Below are positions 13,847 through 27,010 of a stretch of 64,000 bases of DNA, piece after piece (position 1 is the first letter of the stretch; every line of letters starts with the position of its first letter). Position numbers and translations under genes: made by a program. Source of the DNA: Neodiprion pinetum (Eukaryota; Arthropoda; Insecta; Hymenoptera; Diprionidae). A model generated the notes under the pieces. The model was not told the origin of the DNA and ran no database searches. It worked only from the letters and a program-made list of their open reading frames with translations. The DNA is taken from positions 37,693,089 through 37,757,088 of the forward strand of contig NC_060232.1 in the NCBI RefSeq assembly GCF_021155775.2. Reading direction: 5' to 3'.

Positions 13847-14440
13847 TCAAATCACTTTTAAACCTTTATATTATTCGCCTTGTCTTTGCGATCCTTGAAA
13901 TTTCTAAAGCGCTTCGTAACCTTTGTAATTATTTTGCAACTTTGTAACCTCTTGTGATGTTTTTTATTTTTTTTTTTTTTTCATTTTTATTTCTACACAC
14001 TGTTTTTCTAATTTTCGAGATTCTTAAAACTCTCTATCACCTTTGTAATCTTTGAAATCCCTGAAAATTCGGGTAATCTTTGTAATCGCTTGTGGACTTT
14101 GTAATTCCTCGTAATTATCTCGTGTTCTCCTTTCCTACCGTCTTCGTAATTCTTAAGATTCTTGAAACTCTTGATAATCTTTGTAATCGTTTTGCAGTAC
14201 TTCTTATTCCTTGTAATTGTTATTTTTACACTGTCTTTGTATTCTTTGAAATTCTTGAAACTCTCAATGATCTTTGTAAGCCATTGTAACCTCTGAAATG
14301 ACTGTAATCCCTTGTCAAAATTATTACGCCCTGTGTAATTTTTCGTCGACCTCGTCTTATCTTTGTAATATTTGAAAACCTGATAATCCCTGTAATGAAA
14401 TTGAAATCATTGCAATCGTAATCACTGTAGATCAATCAAA
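13847..14440 (+). repeat. Degenerate CTTTGTAAT repeat array, copy 1
   Basis: The stretch is made of diverged short units built around TCTTTGTAATC and CTTGAAA, spaced roughly 20-40 bases apart; at least eight recognisable cores fall between about 13,920 and 14,400. It ends in a block with little internal repetition (about 14,330-14,440, with AATTTTTCGTCG and AATCGTAATCA) that recurs at the end of the array at 21,522-21,845. The array and its ending therefore moved or duplicated together as one dispersed repeat. No open frame spans it and no terminal inverted repeats are seen. Confidence 0.7.
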
Positions 14441-16465
14441 CACAGCTATTAACCCCGTCGGCTTTGTCTTTTTGGAATTCGCAATTCATTTCGAGTAGAT
14501 ATTCAATTGTAATACGACCGATGAATAAATTCGATCACTTTTTTATTTTTCACCATATTTTATTGATCTAGCTTGAAATTATATCGATAATTCATTCGAT
14601 TTGATTATTTTCAAACGATCACCTCCGGGTTTCAAAAACAGTGCGATCATTTGATCGCATTTCTTGCGACGTACAAGACGTTAAAAATGTCCGATACAAA
14701 GGAACACATATCCGAAACATTATTTCTTACTCAAACTTTAATACCAACGGTGGCAGATCCGCCTTTTCTATAATCAGGGTTCACGTTTGCTTCCGTCTAA
14801 GGATCGGAGGCATTATTAAAGTGAAATAATCACCCACTCGGCGTATAACGTCTTAGACCGGGCATTAAAGCGTGAAGGGTTCCCCGGCAGTGACGAACAA
14901 CATAATCGTAGGCGAATTAATTAATATTTATATACCCGTGTTCGGTGCGCCGAGAGCACGCGCCATGACGGTCAATCTCCTTTTATATATATATATATAT
15001 ATATAATATTTCTGAGTTTTAATTCGCCGTCTCTATTGGCTAACTCTAAATTCTATGTATAATGCATCGAGCAGCCAACTTTTGCACACAAAGCGGAGTT
15101 ACTCGAGCTTATTAACAAAGACCAGCCGGTTACTCACGCGTTGAATAATTAAAACCATTGTATAATAATTAGGACGGTTCGATAAAACGGCTGTACGCTC
15201 AAGTTCGCGTGAGCAAGGAGCTCAGAACCTACGAATCTAGGAAAAATCAACCAAACCAATTTTTTTTCCTCTCACCTTAACAAAATTTCAACGCACATTT
15301 TAAGTAGATTTATTGAATTCCTGACAATACTCTGTAAAACGTTATTTAAGTAGACGAACTGTGTAAGAATTCCATGAAATCTCTAATCTACAATTGTTTT
15401 TTTTTTGTTTTTTTTCATACATATTTATCGGACCAAAATCATAAACAATTATAAATTTGTCGTAGAACGATTCAATTGAAGATTTTATTCATTACTTGTC
15501 TTCGATTTTCATAACTTTGATATCGTTGCGTGCAATTTTGACCTCGGTATAAATTAGATTGGAAAGAAAAGAAAAAATCGTTTTTAAATATTCGACGAAT
15601 CGCTTGTTACGGTCTCTGAAACGATGCGAGATGAAAAAAGTATGGGTTTGAAAAAAACAACACGCCCAATTCACACCTCCTACGAATCGTGTGCCACGGC
15701 AGCAAAAGCGTGCCAAAGAAAAGAAGCGTCTTAATTTCTCGGTTGAACGAGCTAATGATCCAACGGTATGTAAACGATTGGGTATAATTTGAAATCCGAG
15801 ATCGGTTATTAGCCGGGACCGACGTTAACTCGGTGAACGAAGAAACATTTTCCGAACAACAACGTGTCGGTCTACACTTTATAATCCGGCAAAAGAAGAA
15901 AAAAGGAGAGATAAAAGTATCGATCAGAGATATAACGAATCTAACGAACTTGCCGCGAGAACAGCCGCGTGTAAAATACTCGATTAACGAGCAACAAAAT
16001 CTCGTTGATACAATGTATGAAACCTAATAAAGAGAACCGTTTGCCGGCTCGTGGTTGTTAATTGTAAAAAGCTAAATTCACAAATTGCGCCACGTAGGTG
16101 ATAAACGAATATCCCATTAAAAAAAAAAATAATAATTTTCAAATATTTAGCGTACGTTTCGACTGCGGGCACCTTGGTTGCGTGATACTTGAAAAGGTTC
16201 GAGGTTCTTCTTACCGTAAAAGAAATTTATACAGGTAGGCTGGCGATGGGATACCGACTCGATAACTGCCGCGAGTATGTTAATTCAACTTTCGTTTTAC
16301 TGCAGTTTAACATGCAACGATTTAACCGGAGATTTTACAGACCTTGCCTCTTGTGCCTTGAGTTAAGATCTCTTGCGGTGCGTTCAATTGTACACGTATA
16401 CACACGCGTTTTTCTACATTCACCTAGCTCTCTGTTTCGGTAGCTGCGAAATCAATCCTTTCGTA
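14441..16465. other. No gene recognised
   Basis: AT-rich DNA with a short (TA)n run at about 14,983-15,005 and several poly(T) tracts. Nothing resembles a coding exon, RNA gene or transposon end. Confidence 0.5.
14983..15005 (+). repeat. (TA)n microsatellite
   Basis: An alternating TA run of about 11 units. Confidence 0.9.
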
Positions 16466-16737
16466 CACTGAGAAACATTTCATTTGTTACGGTAACTAGA
16501 AATATTTAGTAAAACGGGTATCGTTAAAAAAACTGTCTGAATATTGTCGGAATCACGAAAAACGAGGTACGCCTAACCATTTTGGTTATTGCAACGCAAA
16601 ATCAGTTTCTGAGGTTTAATCTACTTTTTTAGTTAAATAAGGCTTTAGCGTCAATTTATTCTTGCACAAGCATTGTAGTAAAAAATTAAAACAGTTAAGG
16701 ACTGAGCCGTAACCGGAACTAAACATTTTTCTCAGTG
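16466..16737. mobile_element. CACTGAG-ended MITE, copy 1
   Basis: It starts CACTGAGAAACATTT and ends AAACATTTTTCTCAGTG, an inverted pair of about 15 bp. The interior (AGTAAAACGGGTATCGTTAAA, ACGAGGTACGCCTAACC, CGCAAAATCAGTTTCTGAGG) matches the copy at 59,304 along most of its length but lacks roughly 130 bp present there near the right end. It carries no coding capacity. A target-site duplication is not clear at this copy. Confidence 0.8.
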
Positions 16738-18966
16738 CATCACAGCCTCTCATCGTTCGGATGCTCGAATGTAAACGTGAAATTTTACTACAGTAGTGTA
16801 AAGAAGACAGCAAAATCTCGAGATAATTATTGAAAGGTGAAATTGGTGAAATTTTTTAGAATGGAATCTATACAGTAATTTCACAGGACAATCAATTTAC
16901 TTTCTTTCCTGAATTCGGTCGTAATCGTTAAAAATATCAGTTTCAAATTTTTTTCTTCTCTTAACGCACTGTAAATTGATGGGAATATAATTTATTGTAT
17001 AGAAATTACAAGTTGAAACTGAATTGAAAGTACATAAGCCAATATTCAAGATGCTAATTTTGAACCCTCCTTTAATCCTCGATTCCATTTTGTTCTTGTT
17101 TCAACATTGGAAAATATTTGAAAAATAGCGAATCGAAATACGAAAAACTTTTTGTCTGATTGGATGTCGAAATAAAAAAGATACAAAAAATGAGCATAGT
17201 AATAATAAAAGCTGTCGTTTTATATGATATGATCCTAAAAAGGAATATTTTTATTAATTTTTCTTCTTCTTCTATTAACCCGTGTTACTGGCCGTTCGTA
17301 CGATAAGAAAAACGAATCATCCGTGTACGGATTGCCAGTGAAATTGATCTGACAAGTTGACCCCTCGTCAGCGAATTTAATCAAGACGCAGTCGAATTGA
17401 AAAAAGTTCAGTGGAAGTCTAAGAAGAGAAAATAAAAAAAGAAGGCAAAAGAATTTACGAGCAATTATGATGTGATAGGAAAAATTGGAAGAAAGATCAA
17501 ACACATAAGAATTAAAAACAATAACAACAAGGTAAAGAAGCGGTAAGAAAATGAAAAATCACCGTTACACTTTCCTCGCGTCGTTCAAACGATTCTATAA
17601 GTAATTTCTCGGCCCACGTGTTGCAGAGTGCTTGAAACACCATAGGAAGTTGAACTCCTCGAAAAGGGGGCGAGGGTCTTTTAATTAAAGCGTATGGTTG
17701 AATTTAATTATCATTAATGTAACTGGATTTGAGCCTGGCTTATACGTACGCTAGTGTGATAATTACGTTGGGTTATAATATAGAGCCGTAAAGATCGTTA
17801 TGGTGCCCATAATACCGTCACCTTCGTTCCGAAACGGTCGAGAGACACGCGCGCCGTTATTTAAAAACGCCCGGCTAAAGTTCGCCACAGATTTATTTCT
17901 CATTGAGACGCGGATACGAGTAAAACACACGAATGATCGTTCACATTATCTCTCTCTCTCTCTCTCCCCCTTTCTCTCTTTGTTGCTTTGCGGTATTACA
18001 TTTTTTACATTTCTTTATAACCCGTGTTAAAATTTAAATATATACTTCACCGGCACGCATGACGCTTAAAATTATTCTTCGGCACATTAACGAATGCAAT
18101 ATCGATGGGGATAAAACTACAGAAGAAAAGATCGAGATATACTTGTTATGAGGATACTTCCAAAGGTTTTGAATTAACATCGAGAAAAATGACAATGATT
18201 ACGAAATTTAATGACAAGCGTACCTTTTTTTTTCTGCACACAATAACTGCATACCTTGATTATTTACACATTAGAACGAGAACTTCTTAACTATTATCTA
18301 TATGACTCGGTGATTTTTGGTTACATTTATGTGAATTATTTAAAGACTAGAACGACTGAATCACGGGACTCGTGCAATATTTGTTGTAAATTTGGTTCGA
18401 AAGCGGAGGGTTTTAGAAAAGAAAGCAATTTAATAAATGAATAGCAACAATTTTGCTGCGGTGTCATTGACCTCTGTTTAAACCGCAGCGATTGACTTCA
18501 TCGATACATCCCGAGTCATAGGTAATAAATTATTAGTCCTACTATACGATATTTATCTAATAAAACCCAGACGTACTTTAAACCGTCTATAAAACGACGA
18601 GTCCTAAATAATTATATACCGAAGCGGCAAATTCACCGAAGCGCCGCGACAGAGATTGAGTGATAAAATGACGCTAAAACTCGTTTAATTAAAACGATTA
18701 AATGACGAACCAGTCGCATTTTACGATCGGGAGCAATCGATACTCGCGCAGAAAAATATTTCATACATTCGAATCTTCTTTCCAAGGAGAAAATAAAAAT
18801 CTCTTTGCTGCAGTTATAATCGATTGAACGAAAAATAAAGAAGAAATAAAAAAAAAAAGACGGAAATGTTTAGTTTATTGCGAGAAGAATTTCAGCAGTG
18901 CTGTGATTTCTGTGATTTCTTTAGAAAAGTGAAACGAGGAAAGGTTTAAAAAAAAAAATACATATA
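16738..18966. other. No gene recognised
   Basis: AT-rich DNA with a (TC)n run at 17,949-17,966 and no supported coding sequence, RNA gene or transposon end. Confidence 0.5.
17949..17966 (+). repeat. (TC)n microsatellite
   Basis: An uninterrupted TC run of nine units, followed by a C-rich patch. Confidence 0.9.
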
Positions 18967-19364
18967 CCGGGACAATCTCTGGAAACTTGAAAATGAACCG
19001 CGCATGCGCTAAATAATTCGATCTCATTGGTCGGCGAAATCTTCCCGCGGCGATATTTTTGTCTGCGATGCAGGCGGGCCAACGTACGAAAAATGTGTAC
19101 GTTTGAATTTTCAAAGAGCGTAAGCGTTGAATTCCGACCGTTCTTCGAAGAATCAACTTTTCGAACCGATAACAAACGCTTCCCAAACCTTTCCGAGTCA
19201 CTGCCTCAATTATTTGAGATTCTAACCTCGAAAATTCGTATCAACTACATCGCCGCCGGAAACAAAGTTTGACGGCTGAAAACTCGGGATGGCCAGCCTG
19301 CGCGAACAGCCGATAAAACTCGCGCATGCGCGGTTCATTTTAAAGTTTCAAGAGATCCTCCCGG
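18967..19364 (+). mobile_element. TA-flanked 0.4-kb MITE, copy B
   Basis: Same orientation and length (398 bp) as the copy at 230. The left end starts CCGGGACAATCTCTGGAAAC, the right end finishes AGAGATCCTCCCGG, and the flanks are TA. Both terminal repeats hold a perfect palindrome GCGCATGCGC (19,000-19,009 and 19,322-19,331), and ATTGGT follows the left site. Similarity to the copies at 230 and 37,480 is high throughout, suggesting fairly recent spread. Confidence 0.87.
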
Positions 19365-21521
19365 TAGATATATTTCTTATGCAGAATTTTGCGAAATCAT
19401 TTTCAAATCCCGTTCGCACTTCTGCATTATTTCAATAATACACGCACGTGCGGTTTCTCCGCGTTCTCGGCGCACCCGTGACTGTGTTTTATATTAATTG
19501 GTGCGTAATTATCTATTCGTTGTTTCATTTTCTCTTTCTTTCGTTACGCAATATCGTGTACTTTTATACCTTTGGTATAACGAGCACGTGAGGCGAAAGG
19601 CACGCGCTGCAGCTCATCGTAATCTCGATCGGTTGCTTTTATAGAAGCATTCCACCGAACCACGACTCGTCCGGTATACGTCTATTAGCATATCCGGTTG
19701 CCTTTTCTTCCTTTTCTTCCTTTTATCCTTCTATTCTTCTCATTATTCTTCATTTTGTTTTATTCCTATCGAATTTTTTTTTTCTTATTGCTTCGTATTT
19801 CCTCCGACAAGCATCGTAAAATTCATCGAGATAGACTTGATTTATCGCACATACAGCCAATTTATTTTAGTTGATACTTTTTCAATTTTGAATTGGGGGA
19901 AAAAAAAATTAGCACAAATTTAGAATCTTCTCGCTTGCGGTTATATTGATAAAAATAGAATTTTATTTTTATTTTTTTCTTACGCCCCGCAGGAATGTGT
20001 CCTGTCATTATCCGAGTGTGTAAAAACTCACAAGTACATCGTAGATGAAATAGGTTGGCAAACCACACAAAAGTACCCTAATGGGATAGAAAATCGTCGT
20101 TCCACATTTTTTTATTTTTTTATTCTTTTTTTTACCTCTCTTTGCGCTACTTTATGTATAACAAACATTTTACTGCATATGTAATGCAGCTCGTGAGCTA
20201 AATTTCATTTCCTCAAAACTTTTTCGAGATTCCTTATACATGCTGATATTTCTATTTCGTCTTTCGTGTAATTATTTATGCGCAATACAATTATTGTTCG
20301 AGGTAACGGTCGAATTTTGAAAAAAAAAAAAAAACAAAAAAAAAAAAAAAAAACATTACCCGGTACAATTTTGAACTTCAAACCTACTCTTATTGTAAAA
20401 AATAATCTTGTAATAATTACACCGTACGCATTGTGTGTGTAAAATTTTAGCAACAACTGAACGTTTCGTTTTTAACCACGGGTTGAAATCGCCGTCGATA
20501 AATTCTGTGACATTCGATTGCAGTATTTTAACCGTTCCTTAACCGTTCGGGGAACAATTTTGTATTATTTTTATTTTACATATTTTCGGGTTTTGACGAT
20601 GAGTTCAAGATAATGCCCGTAAACCTGACGGCTGTAATATATGTATAAATTTCGCAGAGTATATACAGTATGTATAAATAATACGTGGATACAAGGCACG
20701 AAAAATTTTCATGATGCTTGTCAAACTTGTTATAGAAAAGCAAAAAATTAAGCTGACAATGTTTCAACGAATCAGGAATACACGAAGAGCATAAGTAATG
20801 TCGGGGATTTGCATTCGCGTGGCAGAAGCTAGGCCAGTGCCAATGTAGCAACGACCTCTCGACCCCCGATGATAAAATCTTCGGCCCGACACGACGAAAG
20901 GGTGTTGATGCGATGTTGATGAGCCAACCAGACACATTAACCGCTCCACGATTCACCGTTCCGATAATTTATTATGGTAGAATTTACGTGCACACGCAAT
21001 GCAGCGATGAGAATGTTTGCCAACCTGGTGAACCGAGCATTGGCAAGTTCAAGTTTGTATCTGGGTCAAATATCGTGAAGCAATGTTGAAGCGTTGAAGA
21101 GTAAAAAGAATGCTAACGAAGTGAAACCTACGTGCAACGAAAATTATGAAGTTTAGATTTTATTTCTTACGTGAATTATAGTTTTTGTTTTTTTTCTTTT
21201 CCCTACTTGGCGAAGATTTATTTCGATAATTCTTGAAGACCACGAAGCCAAGGATATCTGTAACAATTTTTTCCTCAAATGTTACAGCGAATAATTTCAC
21301 TGTTATACGAAAAGTCGTGCAATTTTAGAGCATTTAATAAATTCAAAGACGTATCGAAATTTTTTGATTCTTTCAGCTTTTCTTGCCTCTTGCTTTTTCT
21401 ACCGAAATTTTAGTATCTCGCTATGAATTTTGAAGAATAATTTTCTCCTTATCTCTGCGATGTTAATTCCAACTTTGTTTCTGTATTGAAATACAATATC
21501 GAATAAGAAAAAAAATCTTCT
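19365..21521. other. No gene recognised
   Basis: AT-rich DNA with poly(A) runs, notably around 20,320-20,353. The longest open frame (126 codons on minus, 20,576-20,956) has no recognisable domain and overlaps a second open frame, so it is not called. Confidence 0.5.
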
Positions 21522-21845
21522 CAATCACTTGTCAACTTTTATATTACTCACGTTATATTTGTAATCCCTGAAATTCCTGAAACGCTTCATAACCCTTGTA
21601 ATCATTCATCATCTTTGTAACCTCTTGTCATTGTTATTTTCACACTGTCTTTTCAATACTTGAAATCTTTGAAACCCTTGATGATCTTTGTAATAATTTG
21701 GGATCTTTGTAATCCCTTGTAAGAATGATTATACCCGGCAATTTTTCGTCGGCCTCGCGTTATCTTTGCAATATTTTAAAACCTCTCGTAACCTCCGTAA
21801 CGAAATTGAAATCTTTACAATCGTAATCAGCGTAGATCAAATCAA
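21522..21845 (+). repeat. Degenerate CTTTGTAAT repeat array, copy 2
   Basis: This is a shorter relative of the array at 13,847-14,440. It shares the lead-in (CAATCACTTGTCAAC against AAATCACTTTTAAAC, then TTTATATTA), TTTGTAAT/TTGAAA units in the middle, and the ending ATTTTTCGTCGGCCTCG to CGTAATCAGCGTAGATCAA. The order of blocks is conserved, which argues for duplication of a whole element rather than independent repeat growth. Confidence 0.7.
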
Positions 21846-24800
21846 CCCTTAGATTAAAAATACATAATAAAACGCGGCAAAAATTTCACGATTTCGCCAT
21901 ATTAACAAAAAATATCAAACGCTCCGATGCAAGGATCATCGATCTCGGTTTTGAAAATTTATTCAATATAGCGAAAAACGAGACCGAAAAGGCGAGGCGA
22001 TTGATCGGTTTGATCAGTCTATGAATAACCGAAGCTGGCGACTTGATCGACGGCTTGCTAAGCCTAGAATAGTAGGTAAACAGATAGGCGAAAAAGGTGA
22101 GACGTGAGTGATACACAGGCAGAGATAATCAATCATCCGAATGTCCGCTTGCGGCTCGCATTATATAGGCAGACGAATGAGTTCGTGTTAGATGCCCGTA
22201 GTAATACAGGTATGATAATTGCGAACGAATGTTTACCTGACGTCATTGCGTGACTATAATCATTTTGATTATGTAATTAATAATTACTCCCGTGTTTGCC
22301 GTACGTAAGAAACGCGATACGTACACGGATACGTTAACCAGGCGAAGACTAATTCTAATACCGATCGCTTTTCGTGTAATTGATAGCTTCGCTTTCATGC
22401 GAAAGTAACGACTACCTGTGTTCGATTCTTTTTTTTTTCTTTTTTTTTTTTTTTTTCTCATCTCTTCTTCATTTTACCCGCGATTTAATTCTAATTATTC
22501 ATCCCACAGCATGATATTTGTACCGTTAAATCAGCTGACAAGACAAACTTTTTCAAATATTTCAATTTCTCCTGTCGATGACGAGAAAAAAAAAACTTAA
22601 CAATTTCGCGGTTTTTTTAACCGTCAAATTTCACGGTGTGTTATTTTAATAATTGCGTCCATTAAAAACAATAATCACGGTACGTACGCGACACGGTACG
22701 ATAAAGTTAATGCCGGCTTCTTTTATGGAGGTAAGATTTCTCTCCGATTTATCACACGTATAGAATCCAGCGTAAAACTCTAATTCCTATGATTTTCATC
22801 GAGTGTCTGAAAAAAAAAAACAAAAAAAAAAAAAAGAACAACAACCACGTATGTTTATGTGTGTTTATGCACATCTATATATATATATATTTATATATTG
22901 TAGAGTACAAAGTGTCACGGTGTACACTTAAAATGTAATATAACACACTCCGAGTCTGTGAAGTGCAACTAGGAATTAAATAAAACGCGACGAGGCCGCT
23001 ACGCAAACCGGTCATCGCTTGTAATCCATGCCTACAGCTTCCATCTGGGGCAACGTCTGTTCATCCGGAGGAGACGCCCTCGATTCGATTCAATTTCACT
23101 TCGAGCATCGCGAATAAAAAGGAACCAAATTTGAAATAAAAAATAAGTAAAAAAAAAAATTAAAAAATAAGCATAAAAAACGAGATTGAAGGAAGGAAGA
23201 CCCGGGACAAAGTGCAGGGTTTAAATCGACGCGATGAAGCAAAATTACTTGCAAATCATAAGGTGTGAGTAACAATACAGAACAAACTTGTAATCTGTTC
23301 GGTTAGGCGAGTTAGTTTTTTCTTCTTTCTTTTTTTTTTTTCAACTTCATAATCGGCTTGACTCGAACAACTGACGGTTAAATTACAGCTGTTTCTTTTT
23401 CCGTATTTCTCCTCTCGTTTTCGTCAATATATAAATAAGAATTCGATATGCATAAAGCGTTCGAAATCCGCGGAAACGCTTCTTGCTCACTTTCTGTACA
23501 TTTTTTTTTTTTTTTTATCAATTATCTTTATACATTCAGTTTGTCAATTTTTCTTGTTTTAATTCTAACAGAGTTAAACCGCAGTGCATAGATAATAGAA
23601 TCGCATCGTGCGTAACGATAAAAAAATAACAACAATAATAATAGTGTAAGGTAAGTTGTAAGAAAGTTTTCTTACAAAGTATAATTATTCTATCGTAATA
23701 TTCCGCGTCACGGTTCATCGTCGAGTGATGATTATCCTTCGCTAATTACTCAAACAGTAAAAAGAGAGAGACGGTCACAGATTAATAGACGGTTCGTTAT
23801 CCGCACGCTCCTATCATACGGCAGCAAAAATTGGCTTCACGACTCGCTACGTTTTTTCCCTCACCTCTGAATTCCCCTCAATTATACAACGGATAAATCT
23901 ACGTTGTGTCAAAGGCGTTGAAATACCTCAAAACGTGCAGTAAGAATTTCAAATATTTGTTTTCCCATGATTTTACTGAAAATAAGCAAATATCGAGCGA
24001 AACTTTGTCGAGTCTGATTACATAACAAAATTTTCGCCCTTTATTGAAAAATATCAAGTATACGTTTATTTGTTTATTTACAGAGAGGGAAAAAACAAAT
24101 ACAAAGTGAAATTATTACAGCTTATAAAAATAAGTTTACGGATTATCAAATCAATTTGTCTTTTTTTTTTTTATCTACTTAAACTTTTTTCGCTTTCAGA
24201 GTAGGTACAGGTGTGCCAGTTACTTCGAGGTAAAAAATTGATTACCAGGAGGTTTGTAAAACGATAAATCGTTTTAAATACTAATGGTTTCCGTCCACCG
24301 TTTTGGAGCGGTCAAAAGTAAGTCCCTTCAAAAACGGTGCCTGTATAAATCAATGGCAAAATCTAACTCGACAATATATCATACAGTAATGATGATTTCG
24401 GGTCGTTATTGAAAGCCACTAGGCAGCGAGTAATGAAAACGCCGCGATTAGACAAGGCGGACAATCAAATAGACGAAACAGACGAAACGGACGAACGACC
24501 AATAGTGAATATTTAAGTCGGTGTAATCGGGCGTAATTTTAGGCGTGACCGTTTTTACAAATCTGTATGATAATAAAGGAGCCTCGTTGAACACGATTAT
24601 CTCATTCTCATTGGCGAGTACGTTTGAACAGCGTGATCAAGGAGAGAATTATTAACACGCGAAGGCAGCTGACGGAGAAAGGCGAGAACGGCGGAGATTA
24701 GAAGAAGATTCAACACCTGATTAGACGGCGAAACGTCGTTGACCGCAAGACTCGTCTCTGTTGTAAACTATCCAAGGCGCAAAAAATCTCCTTCCGATCG

Positions 24801-25847
24801 CTGCTCGGAAACGTTTTAGAAGTGTTACACAGCCCAGAAATTCTACGGTTTAGATGTGACATGCAATTTGCATTCCCGATATGGAAATTCAGAAATAAAA
24901 ATCCCGGTTTTTTTTTGCCTAGACATATACATAATTTCAAGAATTAAATTAGACGTATTCACATTTCAGAGAGTCGTTTATTATACTTACACAAATTTTA
25001 TCGATTTCTAATCAAAACTGCCCACGCGTAATATGATTTTAATTTTATTAAACGTCAGGCATGATACCTTAGGTGAAAATTTACGACGAAAATAAAGTAA
25101 GAGACTAATGAATTGATGAACAATGAATTTCGTCACATAATTCGGGTTTACCGATAGTGAGTGATAATTTATTTGCTAACAGCATGGTTTGTCGTGCCTT
25201 TAGAGGTTCAGGGATTTTCTGAATAATTAAAAAAAATACTACGAAACGCAGACGACAAAGAATATTGGAAATACTTTCACGAAAAAGAGATCGTTGTATA
25301 TCTTAAATTCGAACGAAAGTTACAGATTAAAAAGTCGTATGTTTAAAGTTTGGCAAATTGTGTGTCAGTTTGAAAAATTGTTCAAGGTATAGGAATGCCT
25401 ATCAAGCAACGGATAGGCTATTTCGTTTCTTGCAATAATCAATTCTCATCTACCCAACGTTTACGTATAATTATAACATGAAAGAATAAAAACGAGAATA
25501 ATCATAACGGTTAATCATTTTTTTCGTCGTTGAGCAGCCGCGACTGCTTAAACGTTGTCTGGTTTTTTTTAAACATGCATGCGCGCATTGCGAAAGGTCA
25601 GGATATTAAATTGTCAAAATAACAAGGCATTAAGGTAATTTATATTAATAAAGTGAGCAAGTCCGCTCTGAGGAATCGAAAATCATCAGTATAAAAAGGG
25701 ATTTGAAAAGAAATAACGCAAACAAAAACACGTTCAAAAAAAATATCAAAACCTACCGTGAAACACGAAAAGACAAGTTCACGACTCGCGTACACGTGAA
25801 GGAGAAAAAAAATATCAAAACTAACAGCTTCCCAAGTTTTTAAAAAA

Positions 25848-25875
25848 TTTCTTTCTTTCTTTCTTTCTTTCTTTT
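25848..25875 (+). repeat. (TTTC)n microsatellite
   Basis: About seven uninterrupted TTTC units, flanked by AT-rich DNA. Confidence 0.9.
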
Positions 25876-26589
25876 CGTCCGTCACACCGATCGGAGATAA
25901 TTTCATCGGCGTAATAAAACGGCTGTTTACGCCCGTGGTTTACACCCAAGGATAGATAGTTTATATCAATAGGTGTAATAATAACTCTGCGCTCGAGGCA
26001 CCGGCAATTATTACAACCGAGTCGCGTGCCGATCGTTCTATGCGCACACCCTCCGTGGCAAGAGGCGCCTAGCCGAGTTTCGCTTATCTGCAGAAGAGGC
26101 CGAACAGCATCCAGTCATAGTCATCAATGAAAACGTGAGGGCATTCGCTTAAACGGGGCCGAGTCGCGGAGCGAGCAAAGCGACCTGCGCGGTTACTAGC
26201 CGTGGAAAAGCGAGCAATTCGATAGCAAGAAACACTTCGCGGCTTAAGGCTATAATACACTTTCGTGAATCGAAGGTAGCAACGAAAAAGAATCTCTTCG
26301 ATTCGGATGTTCTGAAATAGCGCTTGATTCGTGTATATTTCCGTTAGAATCTGCAAACAGCAGTTTTCTTTTTTCTCACCATTTTACCGACAGAGCAGGC
26401 AACGTTTTTAAAACTTTAATCAAATCGTAGAGCGACGTGAATTGTTGAATATCGAATGAAAAGTCTATTTCCTTTCTACGTTTCGACGTAATCTAAAAAC
26501 TCGCATCGGGGGTTAATCAGTCTGCACTTACCGACGGAAACTACGTCATCCGTATTTAATATTAAACTACGTTTTCCGTCCTATTTCTT

Positions 26590-27010
26590 ACCGCGCATCG
26601 ACTCTGAGTATCGAAACAACAGGCTGACGGCTTGCGCGGCGTTTTAAGCGCAGCGAAAGCCGCGTTATTCGCTCGAAACGATCAGCTGATCGACCGTGTC
26701 GGCGCCATTTTGACGAGTCTGATTCGCATCCGAAAGCCAGCAGTAGGCAGCGGCTCTTAAGGCTGCTGGAGCGTTGCGCGTCACGGAATATATTGCCCTG
26801 GGGAATGAACGCGACGACGGAGCGAGAAGCCGAGAGGAGCAAGAGCGAAACTGGAGCAACGAGGCGTGGCGTGAGTCGCGTCTACACCGGCAGCCTGGAA
26901 CACCTCCATGAGAACCTTGTCGTCTCGACGACCCGTCGAGCTTGCGGGAGAGCCGGCCTTTCAAGGTCACGCGGAAGACCTCTCTCTCTCTCACCCGTGG
27001 TGATCTATTA
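26590..27010. promoter_or_regulatory. GC-rich island, possible promoter or first exon
   Basis: About 420 bases are distinctly richer in GC and CpG than the surrounding 10 kb. The island ends with a CT-rich run (about 26,981-26,995) and contains TCAAGGTCA (26,961-26,969), which matches the consensus for orphan nuclear receptors of the ERR/FTZ-F1 type. That 9-mer can occur by chance in a window this size. Overlapping open frames on both strands reflect the composition. A promoter or untranslated first exon is only an inference. Confidence 0.25.
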
